DNA of 64,000 bases. Origin: Raphanus sativus. Lineage: Eukaryota; Streptophyta; Magnoliopsida; Brassicales; Brassicaceae. How positions within the stretch are numbered: position 1 is the first letter of the stretch; each line of letters starts with the position of its first letter. The stretch lies in NCBI RefSeq assembly GCF_000801105.2, contig NC_079517.1, positions 9,734,001 through 9,798,000 on the forward strand. The letters are read 5' to 3'. Both the position numbers and the translations under genes were made by a program. A model generated the notes under the pieces. That model was not told the DNA's origin and searched no databases. It saw nothing but the letters and a program-made list of their open reading frames with translations. Below are positions 34,687 to 48,224 of the stretch, piece after piece.

Positions 34687-36611
34687 TATAGGCGTGTAAT
34701 ATATAAAAAATCACATTGCCACAACTAAGACAACAAAAGACACTACAATAACGTTCAGCTTCACCATGGTTATTTTTTATATGAAAATTTACTGTTTATG
34801 ATGTATTTGAATAAACGATGATAAACTATTTATAGATACTAATAATCAATATTAAACCTTAATTGTTGATCAATAAATTTGCTTTTGACGGTTTTTGATC
34901 ATTAACAACTGTTAAGTTACATTTTTCTTAATTTAATTATTAATTCTTATGTTTATAATTTATAAAAAAAATAAATTATGATTCTTAAAATATAAAAAAC
35001 ACACTAAAAGAAGTTAGTATGTAAATAAAATTAATTAACTACTGAATATTGTAGATGTCAGCAATATATGTTTTGATGGTTGTGTATCAAATTACTAACA
35101 AAAACCAAACTACACTTTAACATGTGATCAAACTAAAAAATGATTGTAATATTAGTAATTAAGCTTATATCTACATATATCACTCTGAGGTTAAGAAAAA
35201 AAATTCAGATTTTATTCCATGATGTAGAATGATTAATAGTATTTTTATCTTTTTCTTTTATAACCTTTTATACTGATATAGTTATGAGATAAGCATGACT
35301 CCATTTGAAAAAAAAAAAATACAAAAACGTATAAAAAATTCTTCCTTACAGATAAAATAAAATAAACAAAACCAAATAAAAAATGAAAACAATTTCAAAA
35401 TAATGTCTGTGATATTAGATTTTATCATTTTATAAATTACATAATAGTTTAATTTCTATATATATTTCTCAAGAAAAATTATGTGTTTCATATTAAACAT
35501 ATAAATACTTATATTGTAGATGTCAGCAATATATGTTTTGATGGTTGTGTATCAAATTACTAACAAAAACCAAACTACGTACACTTTAACATGTGATCAA
35601 ACTAAAAAATGATTGTAATATTAGTATTTAAGCTTATATCTACATATATCACTCTGAGGTTAAGAAAAAAAAATTCAGATTTTATTCCATGATGTAGAAT
35701 GGTTAATAGTATTTTTATCTTTTTCTTTTATAACCTTTTATACTGATATAGTTATGAGATAAGCATGACTCCATTTGGAAAAAAATATATACAAAAACGT
35801 ATAAACAATTCTTCATTACGGATAAAATAAAATAAACAAAACCAAATAAAAAATGAAAACAATTTCAAAGTAATGTCTGTGATATTAGATTTTATCATTT
35901 TATAAATTACATAATAGTTTAATTTCTATATATATTTCTCAAGAAAAATTATGTGTTTCATATTAAACATATAAATACTTATATTGTAGATGTCAGCAAT
36001 ATATGTTTTGATGGTTGTGTATCAAATTACTAACAAAAACCAAACTACGTACACTTTAACATGTGATCAAACTAAAAAATGATTGTAATATTAGTATTTA
36101 AGCTTATATCTACATATATCACTCTGAGGTTAAGAAAAAAAAATTCAGATTTTATTCCATGATGTAGAATGATTAATAGTATTTTTATCTTTTTCTTTTA
36201 TAACCTTTTATACTGATATAGTTATGAGATAAGCATGACTCCATTTGGAAAAAATATATACAAAAACGTATAAACAATTCTTCATTACAGATAAAATAAA
36301 ATAAACAAAACCAAATAAAAAATGAAAACAATTTCAAAGTAATGTCTGTGATATTAGATTTTATCATTTCATAAATTACATAATAGTTTAGTTTCTATAT
36401 ATATTTCTCAAGAAAAATTATGTGTTTCATATTAAACATATAAATACTTATATAAATTAATGAATGAAAATTTGTATTTTTGAATGAGATCTTTACTAAA
36501 TAAAGAATCCTTTTTAAAATGCTTTATAGCATTGTTTGAAATCTTCATATACTGCTTTAAATATATAGATAATTTGGTCTAAATAAACTGATAGTATATT
36601 ACACGCCTATA
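34687..36611. repeat. 1.9-kb block bounded by a 17-bp inverted repeat
   Basis: TATAGGCGTGTAATATA at the left (about 34687-34704) has its exact complement at about 36595-36611. The block encloses the three-unit tandem repeat. It may be a transposon with short terminal repeats, but no target duplication is obvious. Confidence 0.45.
35047..36453 (+). repeat. tandem repeat, three units of about 470 bp
   Basis: Units begin at 35047, 35513 and 35983 with attgtagatgtcagcaatat, and the third ends near 36453. Identity between units is very high, with only small indels such as the extra gtac in units 2 and 3 after aaaccaaactac. No coding sequence is evident. The high identity points to recent amplification. 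Confidence 0.9.
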
Positions 36612-36812
36612 AATTATATATAAATAGTATATAAAAATTATTCATTAAGAGTAATATTGATATTAACCGCTCTAATTTTTAACGTGAGAGATCCGTTGCG
36701 AAAAATCGCAAATAATAGTATAATAATAGTTTATAGTATAGATAGATAGTGTAATCATAAAGAGTAAATGTGCATGTGTATTTATTTCAAGAAACGTCTG
36801 ACAAAAAATATA

Positions 36813-37071
36813 CTCCTTCTGTCCCACTTTATGTGATGCTTTAGGTTATTTCACATAGATTAAGAAAACACATATTCTTATGTAGTTTATCTTGGTAACA
36901 TAAAAATACATTAAATAAAATTAGTTTAACCAATAATAAAAAAGTACAGTATTTTGCAATTGGTCATAAAATTCAAATCATATTAAATTCTACCTAAATT
37001 AGTGAGAAGATCACTTAAAATGGGACAAAATAAAAATCCTAAAACATCACTTAAAGTGGGACGGACGGGAG
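36813..37071. mobile_element. Stowaway-like MITE, 259 bp
   Basis: It starts CTCCTTCTGTCCCACTTTAT and ends GTGGGACGGACGGGAG, inverted repeats, with TA on both sides (36811-36812, 37072-37073). This is the classic Stowaway form. It ends about 390 bp from the 3' end of TMK1. Confidence 0.85.
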
Positions 37072-37463
37072 TATATATATTTCAAGAAGCAAACTATGTC
37101 ACCAGATACTAATTTAACCCAATATTGAAATCTATTGTTTATTGCAGAAACTAAATTAGTAGTGTCGTGGTCAATTTATAAAAGATATTAGCAAATCCAA
37201 ACAAAAGAGACAGGCATGTGAAGATGGATCCAATGCCAAGCTCTCTGCTTCACTGTCATTACCATTTCCACAAACCTAGACACGTCACGTTGTTTAACTC
37301 AACAAAACAAACAGCAATAATATTACGAAACCCAAAACCCTAAGGTTACTTGCATAACAAGAAACATGAAAGAATTGTTAAGTGAGAATTGAAGACAGAG
37401 GACGAACACACAAATATACAGAAGAAAACAAACAAATTTGGGGTTTTGAAGAATTCTCGTTCA

Positions 37464-40441
37464 TCAACGTCCATCTACGGAAGTGAAAGACTCTGCGAAT
37501 CCATAAGGTCTAGAGGGAATACTCATCTGCGTGTTACCCAAGCTAGGTAAAAGCGAGGAAGTAGATGATTCAAGATCACTTCTTCCTTCATAAGCTTGCC
37601 ATTTCTTAAGAGCCTGAGGCAAAGACATGTCGAGATCGATGCCGTAAATGTCCTCTGGATTCTGATCAGCCGGTTTCCACAGCTCGACGAGCGAGGACAG
37701 AATGTTGACTGCGTGTCCCATGTCTGGTCTCTGGTAAGGCTCACGCGCACAGCAATGGCCCGCTAGCTCAGCAACGGTGTGAACGCTGGCCAGGGTTTCT
37801 TCGTCGAGGTCTATTGTCGGGTCGATCGCTTTCTTGAATGATGATTCCTTGTTGATGAACATTCGTTTGAAATAGGAGACCAAGTGAATGCTCTCTTCTG
37901 GTTGCGATTCGTCTAGAGATTTCCTTCCTGTTATGAGTTCCATCAGAATCACTCCAAAGCTGTACACATCGACCTTTGTGGTTACTCTACCCGTAACTGC
38001 AACAAACAATATCACAATCATCATTAGAAAAAACAATCTCTAGGACGAAACTAATATTACATGTTGTGGTTTCGGGCTTATAACCTCCTGGTGTTAAAAA
38101 AAAAAAAAGAATGTGTTCACAAGTATCAAACTAACTAACCTGCGTATTCGGGTGCCAGGTAACCAAATGTTCCAGCAATTCTAGTCTCAATAGATCCTTT
38201 CCCTTCAGGAGCAAGACGAACGAGTCCAAAGTCTGCAACCTTAGCCCTCATATCATCTCCAAGAAGAATGTTTGAAGGCTTAAGATCTCTGTGAATGAAG
38301 CTCTGATGAGCTAACCCATGGAGATACTCCACACCTCTCGCCACATCCAACGCTAAAGTCAACCTCTGTTTCCACAACAGAGGCTTAAGCCCTTCCTCCG
38401 ACCACTCGAACAGATGCCTACTCAACGTACCTTGAGGCATATACTCGTACACAAGCAACTTCTCATTCCCATCAAGACAATACCCGAGAAGCGTAACCAA
38501 ATGGCGATGCCTAACCTTCGTCAAAACCGCAATCTCCGACTTGAACTCCGCGAAACCTTTGCCAGCAATCACTCCGTTCTCCATCCTCTTAACCGCAATC
38601 TTCGTCCCATCGTGCAGTTCGCCTTTGTAAACAACCCCGAAACCTCCTTGTCCTAGAATGTTGTCCTGGCTGAAGTTGTTAGTCACCGAACGAAGCACTT
38701 GGATCGAGATCAGCATGTTTCCCGCCTCCACCATCTGTATATTATCTCCCACCTCGCTAGTACCGGGAAGCGTGTACGTGTCGCTTATCCCTCCAACGCT
38801 CACGCTCGAACCCGCAACCGTGATTTTAACGTTCTCGTTGTCAGAGCCAGAGTGTCTCGGATGCACAACAACCGCGTTCGAGCTCTCTCCTCTCGCGAAC
38901 CGCTTCTGCCTCTTCTTGTACCAGCAGAAAACCAATAAACCGATCAAGAAGATCATTAACAGTCCACCAAGAACCGAACCAATAACAATTCCTATAAAAC
39001 CGGAAGACGTTTTCACTCTCCCATCACTAAACCCTGAACCGGAACCACCCGAAGATGAAGAAGAAGAACCAGGAGGAGGAGATAAAGAGCTTTTATCTTT
39101 CCCAATATCCGGATTACCGTTACTATTCACAACAACATTGCTTTTGAAAGCAGGAACCTTCCCAAAAAGATGGTTACTCGAAACGTCTAGCGTTTTGAGA
39201 TTAGGCAACGTCGTGAGCTCGCGAGGAATCGTACCGGTAAGGTTGTTGTTTCCGAGAATGATTCTCTGAAGCGATTTGATTGAACCGAACTCCGGAGATA
39301 TCGTCCCGGTTAGCTCCATTTTCTCGAGATTAATAACCGTAACGTTACCGTTGCTACAAGCGATCCCAATCCAGTTCGTGCAAGGATCGTTCCCTTTCCA
39401 ACTCTCGGCTAACCTCAGCGGATACTCCATCGAGCTAGCGATCGAAAGCAAAGACTTCACTCGAGGATCACACTCCCCTGGAGCAGGCAAGCAAAAGCTG
39501 TTGGTGTCTTTCTCCAAATCGACCGAGACCGAGGTTTTGAACTCAGGGACCGGTCCTTGGAGATGATTGTTCGTCAGGTTCACGGCTTTCAACGAGCCAA
39601 TACTCATCAGAGAAGTAGGAACCGGACCGGTTAACGAGTTATCCCTCAAGCTCAAGCTCTCGAGTTCTTGAAGACCGGAGAAATCCGGGAGAGGACCGGA
39701 GAAGGCATTCGAATGAAGCCAGACTTCTCTTAAACCGGTCATGTTCCCGAGAACGTTTATTGAACCGGTTAGTTTCTGACCGTTGAGCCATAACGACTGA
39801 ATCTGAGAACCGGATAGACCCAAGGGAAGCTCGCCTTCTAGTTTATTGAAAGCCAAATGCAAAATAGACAAACCGGGAAACTCATCCGGTCCGAGAAAAC
39901 CGGGTAACGTACCGGATACGTTAGCCGAGTTGGCGGAGAAGTTCTGAAGAGCGGAAGCGTTTCTCAAACTCTCCGGAACCTCCCAAGACGCGAAAGGGTT
40001 GTTGTCTACTTCGACGGATTGTAAAGAAGTCAAGCCTTCGAAGATGTCGCTGGGGATGGAGTCGAAGTGGTTGTTGCTTAGCATCAAGACTTGTAACGAA
40101 GACAAGCCGCTTAGAGTAGGGATGGGACCGGAGATGTTGTTCCACTGAAGCTCGAGCCTCTCGAGCTCTGTTAAGGAGCGGATGTCGGGAGAGAGTGTAC
40201 CTTGGAGACCTGAGTGCCCGATTTGGATCCGGGTTACCCGTTTGGCTCCCGTGCAAACGACGTGGGTCCATTTGCACGGGTCCGGGTCGGACCATCCGAG
40301 GGATGGAGGTGGGTTTAGGCTTTTCTTGAGTGAGAGCATAGCTGAGGCGTCTCCATCTGAATCAGCTTTGGAAAGGGCAAGGAGAGAGAGGAGGAGGAGA
40401 AGAAAGGGAAACTTGAGAAAGGCTGCTCTGTGTTTCTTCAT
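37464..40441 (-). CDS. TMK1: LRR receptor-like kinase, TMK1 orthologue
   Basis: Two exons on the minus strand (40441-38140 and 37996-37464) with a 143-bp intron splitting GA-TAC-GC|V give 944 aa. A signal peptide (about 1-26) is followed by a first LRR block (about 65-330). Then come the non-LRR cysteine spacer ([19 protein letters not shown]), a second short LRR block (about 370-440) and a Ser/Gly/Pro stretch. A single membrane segment (about 485-510, [20 protein letters not shown]) leads to an intact kinase: [11 protein letters not shown], the IAVKRMENG lysine, [17 protein letters not shown] and APEYA. It matches, from memory, Arabidopsis TMK1 (At1g66150, 942 aa) along its length. TMK1 is a plasma-membrane kinase in auxin signalling and cell expansion. 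Open frames on the opposite strand are shadows. Confidence 0.96.
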
Positions 40442-43400
40442 AGCTTAGAGAGAGAGGGATTGAGATGAAAGGAGTTGAAGCTTTGGTTATAATTGTGGAG
40501 AAATGAAAGTGGAAATGGGAAGATGGGCCATTGAGAGAGAAGGAAAGAAGAAGAAGAAGATGGAACTCTGAAGCAGAAGCCAAGGAGGTTGCACATGGGA
40601 TGTCTGCCCCACAAAGCCAATGACAGTTTGGTAACAGATTAGATATATCAGAATTATTATTTTTTTTATTTTTTGTTTATTTTATTAGAATTTTTGAATT
40701 ATCATAGGATTGAGATAACGTTATTTGAAATAAAAGAGGTCGTAGTTGAAATCTTGACTACGTAGTAGGTTGATGTCAAATGCTTCACACAAACGATATG
40801 GAGAACTAGAAAAGCAATTCATATTGGCAAAATGTTGATTCTTTTTCAACTTTAAATGAGTTATTACAAAGTATATGCAGTACTTGTTAAGTAGAAGCTT
40901 ATTGTACACACCGTTTTTCTTTTTTTTGGGAAATTGTTTTATTCATATGTTTTAAACAAACCAACCATTGGTAAGATATGTACTGTTTAGTTTTAGTTAA
41001 CTTTATTATAAAGTACTACTATAAACTAAGTAAAAGATTGTTGTAACTTGCAAGTCCTAATTTGGACTTTATTCAAGATATTCATTTCCCCCAAGAAGTA
41101 TGTTTAATCCTTCCGCCAGCTAACCACTCTGAGCCCTTTATCTCCAAATGCGTAAATGAGGATAATCAATGTCTTTATAAGGATAGCACTAAACTAATTT
41201 TTTTAAGCTTTACAGGCTTGTAGTTACTCGTATATCGTTTTTATTCATGTCTTATCAGAGTATATAAGCTATTTGATCCACCGAATAAAGCAAGTTATAT
41301 GATACAAACATTTATTAGTTAAAATTCTTATATCAAAATTTTCATTAATTTCTATATGTAAACAAAAAGATATAATTTTAAAGTAATAATATCTCTAGAA
41401 CTCATTATTAATGAATATATTATTAAATGTACCATTCAGTAATTATTATTTCAAATTTTAAAATCTTTAATTTTGGAAAAAAATTCAAACGAAAAAAAAA
41501 GTTTTTTCTCTTATTTTTAGTAGATTTGTTTCTTTATTCCCTTGTTGTTAAGTATTTTTCAAACTAAAAAAAAAGTTGCATAAATTTTAATTGGTCTAAC
41601 AGTCTTGATGTAAATTTTTATTTTATATAATACTAGAAAAACTTATTAAAAACTTTTTCAAATTTAGTATAGGATATATAAAGTAATAAAACTATTATAC
41701 TAGCTCTGCCAAAATTTAGAATCTAAATTTTATTATGCATTCGGTAGTTCACGAAAATAATAATTAAACAATTTGTTTGGTACTCGATCCTACATCGAGG
41801 GTCTAGGCTGTCAATGGCATAAGGGTCCAAAAGTTGTGAAACAAATTGCCAAAAGTTATTCGTATATCACACATAGAAAGCATTTAAAGATATTATTAGA
41901 AGTAGAACCATACAGGTGTAAAACAAATTTTCTTTAAGAAGCGATGCTTGGTTTCTCGACTAACGAGTGGCAAGTGGCAACAAAGATTGATACAAACAGA
42001 TTATGAAACTATTATTATATATAAATGAATATATGTGGTTACGATTAATATGGAAATCTAAAAATTGGATATCTGTTTTTAGCAAAATGCTACATGCATC
42101 TTTCGTTGCTGTCTCATGAATCATGATCTCAAGTCCTTTATTCTTTATTTTTACCATTATATTATTATTATTTTCTGTGGGAGGGGAAAAAACGCTGTAT
42201 TTAGGAAAAAGAACAGGTGAAGCTGATTCCCCATGCACATGGCTCTCTGCAGATCTATAAAAGAAGAAATAAACTTTATCTTTTGTAAGTTATTACGCCA
42301 ATTATTGTGTTTGTAATAAATTAGGGAGTTGCTAAGAAAAAGAGTAATAAATTAGGGAATGATGATGATATCGTAGTGAGTGAAACCTGTCAAAATATTA
42401 ATCGGACTAAATGACATGAATAGTTACACTTCTCAGATTTTTGTTTGTTTTGTTTCCAGTGATACTCTTATAAATGAATGGAAAATTCTATTTTTTGACC
42501 CAAAAAAAAAGAATGGAAAATTCTATTTTCTTACTTAATTAAATAACTTATTGGTCACTAAATGAAATTGTTAGAATTAAATTTATCATGAAATAATTTT
42601 ATTATTCCAATCCGGATAGTACATATAATTGAATGTTTTTTACGAGTTTACTAACCTAGTATAAGAATAGACACCCCATTACTATTCCAAATCATTTTTC
42701 AAAAAAATTATGACAAAATATTCAAATATTTATGTCCCATATCCGGACACAACAAGGAATTCTGAAATGATGGATATGATAAATACCAAGTTTCCTCTCC
42801 TATAAGGCTATAACAATAAGAAGGGATCATACTCACAAAAAGCAAATCATTTGATCACAATAGAGTTCACGTCACAAAGTATAGAATAGAAAACAGTCGG
42901 AGGACGAGACAAGAGTTACAACTCTCTCCCCTTCCACTTTTCGTGCATGAGTGAATTTGGATCTACGGATAAATTCCCAAACATAATCCATATTTCTCTT
43001 TGAACTGTTGCTCCCAAAAATAGATGTCCAACTTTAACGTTAGAAAATCTTCAGAAAAAAAAGTTATTTATATGCAAGCGGACGTACAGCAAGGTAAATA
43101 TAATGTAGATTATCTTATAGTACTCTCGAATGAGGCATTTCCTCATCTTCTAGCGGGCAAATATCTACCTTCTACTAACTAATATTTTCACCCAAAAACA
43201 ATATATTTCCCAATTAACATAGAAACTAAACATATGAGATGACTTGACAAAATCGTAGTAACATACATACTGATACTTAATCAAGAAAAAACAGTACTAC
43301 GATGTGGAAGTATTGAACAGATTTAGAGACTGTTATCATTGGCACTGATAAAAAAACACCAAGAAAGTTCCTTTGTGGAATGTCCAATTGACTATGAACA

Positions 43401-43848
43401 ATCTGTTGGAACTCAACTTTTATATTGTACTCGTGGGCCACAATCTCTCATGTCTTGGCCCAACACCAAATCCTGCACACAAAGAAAGAGTCGGTTAAAA
43501 TTTATACGAAACCTAATGCAATTAAAGCTTTGTCATGGTTCTTTCGAAGATAGGAAAGGACCCAAAATGAGAGCTAGAGATCAACGAGAGAACAAAAGAA
43601 TTTTGACTTGATTCTAAAGACATGTGATTTCTATTTGGTATATTGTATAAACAACTTTGGAGTTGCTTATTAATAAAAGGATAAATTTTGGTTACGCTCT
43701 CATTCTAAAATCTTAAGCACAAGAAGGTTTAGAAATTCTTACATACTGTAATACACAGCCACCTGAAACTTAACTCTGTAAGAAAAAATCTTCATGTCTA
43801 AATCCAAATCTTTGAAGTTCCGTTTCACTTATCATCTCTCGCAAAAGA
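40442..43848. other. TMK1 upstream region and AT-rich intergenic DNA
   Basis: The first 200 bp are GA-rich on the plus strand (CT-rich on the TMK1 sense strand), typical of a plant 5' leader. Beyond that I see only AT-rich sequence and short chance open frames, including one at 43339-43611. No gene is supported. Confidence 0.5.
42476..42529. repeat. poly(A) micro-insertion with 19-bp direct repeats
   Basis: GAATGGAAAATTCTATTTT occurs at 42476-42494 and 42511-42529 around ttgacccaaaaaaaaa. The insert resembles the gttgac plus poly(A) tail of the SINE at 10669. Confidence 0.8.
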
Positions 43849-44310
43849 TTTTTTTTTGATAAGTATGTAATTTTTATTACCAAAGATAATGATATAAGAG
43901 ATACATTAAGAGCTTGAAAACCAAACCTTATGAATCTATGATTAGCTAGTTAAAGAAAGGCTCTTAGAAAGCCCAAAAAAATATAAAAAAGACTTTCACA
44001 GAGAAACAAGGATTAATCATCTTCTAAGAAGTGATTAAAGCTTAGCTAAAACTTGAAATCAAAACTCAAATGTCAATCCAGTAGTTCAAGGCTGAATCTG
44101 ATGCCGAACCTGCACCAAGAGCCACAAACATTAGAGCAATCAGCCGGAGAATGAGCCTAGGAACCGAGTCTCATCTCCACAGCGACTTCAAAAGGGTGCA
44201 ACGGCGAAGCAGGGTTGACTAGATCCTGGTCCGGCTAGCAACGATGAGGTCTACTCCAGACGCTGAAACAGCTCCAAAGGCCAAACCCATTATCGACTAT
44301 CCTGAAATTT
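43849..44310 (-). mobile_element. probable LINE or other retroelement 3' fragment
   Basis: Read on the minus strand, the segment ends ggtaataaaaattacatactt, then atc and poly(A). That is a tail I associate with plant LINE copies. The region to about 44300 is more GC-rich than its surroundings but has no intact frame. The right border is uncertain. Confidence 0.45.
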
Positions 44311-46802
44311 TATGGGATATACAAAATTCTGTAGAATTTTTGAATAAATTTTCTTTTTACAAATTTGAAAACTTATTTCTATATAATTTTCTTTAAAATT
44401 TTCAGGACCATAAATCAATGTTGACTGGTTTATACCTAGGATCGGCCCCGCTTACAATTCAAAGCATTAACTATATTTGTATAGTTACTTCTGTAGAAGA
44501 AAACTATTAATGAGTCAGGACTCAGGAGTAGTGTATGGACGTAGATGCGGACAGACAGCGCATGTCAATTATACGCACAATGTGGAAGGAGATTCGAATT
44601 ATGTGATTAGACGATAAATAGAAGTAGTTTGGGTGATAAGAAAAATAAAGAGGAAAGGTACAAATAAACAAATAAAAGGCACAGTAAAGGTCAAGATAGT
44701 AGTTTTATTTTTATAGAATCAAAAATTGTTCTGAAACTTCATAATTTAAAATAAGAACTAAAAGCATAATTTCTGATGTCCTCCCCATGAACTGAGGAGC
44801 TACTTCGCTTTTCTTTCCTTTTCCTTTTTATGTAGGAGAAAAAACTAAGAAAGAAAAACAAGTCTGAACCAAAAAAACACTAACATAAAGAATCTTTTGT
44901 AGGGAAGCTGCCAAAGTCATTATTAATTCATTGTAATTTGTTTGTTTAGTATATCTAAACGCATACATATGTATTACATTTACATATGCTTTTTTTTGTA
45001 ATGTGCAGATTAGTTTAACAGTAATTTATTCTATTATTACTTTTTATTCTTGTATCACTCACAATACTATTATTAAATACGCAAAAATTTATTTCTTTTC
45101 GTTGAACGAGTGAAGATTCACATCGTAATTAGTTTACTTTTTAAACTATTGGACCATATAATTTGGTTTCTATGCCAGTTTTTAAGTTGTATATTGGTTT
45201 TAATAATCAGAGACAAAAGTACGGGTCAAAAAGTTAAACTATCTAAACAACTGATTAGGATAACTAATTTTAGAGATTATATTTAATTCTATTTTCATAT
45301 TAAAAATTTTAGTTATCATTTATACGTTAATATAATTTTATTTTGATAATAGTAATATTTTAAAATTTTAGTATGATTTATGAAATGTTTACTAATAAAT
45401 ATATTAAGTGAGAGTATTATTAAATAATAATAATTTTAACATAAGCTTTTTTGTTAACAAATGACTTTTTGGAAAAAAATATGATTAACTATTATAGTAA
45501 CATTTATTAATATTGCTATACAATTAATTTCATGAAATAATTTTACCAATTATTAAATTAGTTTAATTTTTTTAGTGTTATATATATATATATATTAGAT
45601 ACAAAATATAAAAATATATTTATTTAAAATTTGTTTAGGGCATCCGATAATATTGGACCTATACCTGTATATATCTAGAAAATGACAATATGCTAACAAG
45701 AACAACTTGTATCATAACCAAAATTAGAGTTTGATCTGCACATCCATGCAAGAATTTATTTTACGATAGATATATAAATATTTTAAACATAATAATTTGA
45801 TGGTTGCATTTGCACTACTTTAGTTTATTGTTGAGACCAAGTATTACGATACCGTATCATGTTATATAACTTAACAAAAATAACAATTCTATATAGGTAT
45901 TAATATAACATGTCGAATCAAATATATATTAACATTTCTGTCATATTATATTGTATTACTTAAACGTATTATTAATTTTAAATTTCTCCTAAAATTTTAT
46001 AAAAAGGAAGGTAATATAAGAGTGAATCACGCCTAATATATATGAAAATTATTTAATTCGTTTGTTACTTAGCCAATCATCTAAACTTTAGGAATATGTT
46101 AGGAATGTTAATTGGTCTCCCATATTTTAGGCTGTTTGTTTTAAGCTATTATTAAAGTGGTAGCACAACTTGAAAATATTAAGGTGAAAATAGGAAATTT
46201 TATTTTAGGAATATTATTGATTTTAGAAGAATACAAAATTATTATTTTTGATTTTACTGGCAAAAATATCCTTTGATAATAACTAAAAAGTTAAGTATTT
46301 TAAATATATTTTGTATTTTAGCCCTTAAAACAAATCATATGATTGTTCATCAAATATGGCTTGTAATCTTTTTGAAGAAAACCGTTAAACACACACAATA
46401 GTAATTAAAAAAAAGGATCCAAAACATGTAAATAATTCATTGGTTTACACGAGAACAATAGTTATATGAGAAACAATTCCTCGATTAGTACACAATTGAA
46501 TAATCACTATATATAGGGTCAATTTGCTTAATAATTATAGCAGCACCATATATGAAGAATATAGTCATGCATGAAAAGTTGTGTCAATTTGGTACAAAAT
46601 TAGACAATGCTATCCTTTCCAGCGCGTGAGAAATAATAAACACAACGTTCAATATCATAATATACTATATTTGTCCAGTATATAGTACAGAACAATTATT
46701 TTATAACAACAACCATTATGAAAAAAATAAATAAAAAACCATTATAAAGAGAATGAAAAAATAAAAAAGCTGAAAAAGATAAAAGGTTTGTAGAGAATAC
46801 AT
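44311..46802. other. AT-rich intergenic DNA, no gene recognised
   Basis: A decayed Helitron 3' end may lie at about 45722-45750 (ttagagtttgatctgcac on the plus strand). A weak MITE-like inverted pair (gtttgttttaag and cttaaaacaaat) occurs near 46138 and 46325. Nothing else stands out. Confidence 0.4.
46712..46745. repeat. A-rich micro-insertion with 9-bp direct repeats
   Basis: AACCATTAT occurs twice around an A-rich 17-nt insert. The repeat is short, so chance is possible. Confidence 0.35.
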
Positions 46803-47162
46803 ATTACTCTAAACCCAAACTATATACCATAAACCCAAACCATATACACTAAACCCTAAACTCAAACCATATACCTTAAACCAAACTCTAAACCCAAACC
46901 ATATACCCAAACACTAAACTTTAATCCCAAACACTAAATCATAAACCCAAACTATATACCCTAAACCCAAATCCTAAACCCAAATCATATACCATAAACC
47001 TAAACTCTAAACCATCAACCCAAACTCTGAACCCTAAACCCAAACCATATACCCTAAACCGAAACCATATACCCAGACCATTTACCATAAACCCAAACCC
47101 TATACCCAAACCATATACCCTAAACCCAAACCCTAATCTTAAATCCTAAACCTTAAATCCAA
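46803..47162 (+). repeat. telomere-like repeat tract, single arm
   Basis: About 360 bp of degenerate AAACCCAAACCATATACCCT repeats. It closely resembles one arm of the foldback elements at 15586 and 54409, but the complementary arm and the conserved ends are absent. Probably a deletion derivative. Confidence 0.65.
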
Positions 47163-48224
47163 ATATTTATCCATTTCGTGACTATGCTATACCTATTATA
47201 GTTTGAAATACTCGACATTCCTACAAACTTTGTATATATGAAATTCTCTAAAATTTCTTTAGAGAGAGAGATGATGAGTGGCAACAATGTTGGAGAACAA
47301 AACAGTGCAACTGATCAAGTAGTAAGTAAGAAAAATCAGGAGGCAGAGAAGGAGATATAAATTACAAAAGAAGGGAAAAAGAAATTTATCAGACTATACT
47401 GTAATTTAAAATAGTATAGATTCAAAATTGCGATTATGAAATATTATATAAAATTTATAAAATATATGTTTGTTTTGAAATTTTCAAAACATATTATATG
47501 TAGAAAAAAGACTTGTTTTTATTATATAAACAACAAAATTGTATAATTGTTTTTACAGAAATTAAAAGCAATTAAAAATTAAAGGGGATTTTATAAAAGA
47601 AAAAGAAAAAAAGAAAAAAAAACTCATTCAAGGACAATACGCCAAATATTACACAAATATCATAGCCATCAACTTGTTATGTATATTGCTCCAAATTTCC
47701 CTTATATATATTGCTTGACTTTATGTGTTAGGTTTTACACAATTGGTTTATAATAGTAGTTAATTGAATCTTGTATTGTTGTATTTTATTCTGAAGACAA
47801 AACAAACCGAGATATATTTAGTTTTTAAAATCGTTATATTTGGTTTATTATGTCAATTTAATTAAAATAATTTAGTTATGCAGTTAAATGACCTATTAAA
47901 TTTCAATGACACAAGTTGATAAATATTGAAGGAAAATGAGGGTTAATTCTAAACTGTACTTTAGTTTTAATGGATTAGATATATGTACTTCTATTTTTTT
48001 CTTAAAAACATAAGCCATTGCTTTTTTTTAATATTACTACTATTCATGTTTCCAAACAACATTATATTTTTTTATTATGTTATCAATATTTCCAAACAAT
48101 TCTTAAAGGTATTTCTACTTTAATAAAATAGATCTAGATTCCCACACAGTTTTAATAAAAAAATCATTTTTGTATTAGTTAGAGAATATTTAGGTAGATA
48201 GATTATTAATGATAATTTTAAATG

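Noticed and set aside
35047..36453. regular repeats considered as a CRISPR array
   Set aside because: Units of about 470 bp without spacers in a plant nuclear genome; this is an ordinary tandem repeat.
38658..39269. 203-codon open frame opposite TMK1
   Set aside because: It is antisense to the well-conserved LRR and kinase coding exon and shows no domain. It is a shadow of codon bias.
43339..43611. 90-codon open frame
   Set aside because: No recognisable domain, paralogue or gene context; length is within chance for this window.
46803..47162. interstitial telomere as a trace of chromosome fusion
   Set aside because: The repeats are degenerate and match the arms of the foldback transposons in the same window, a simpler source.
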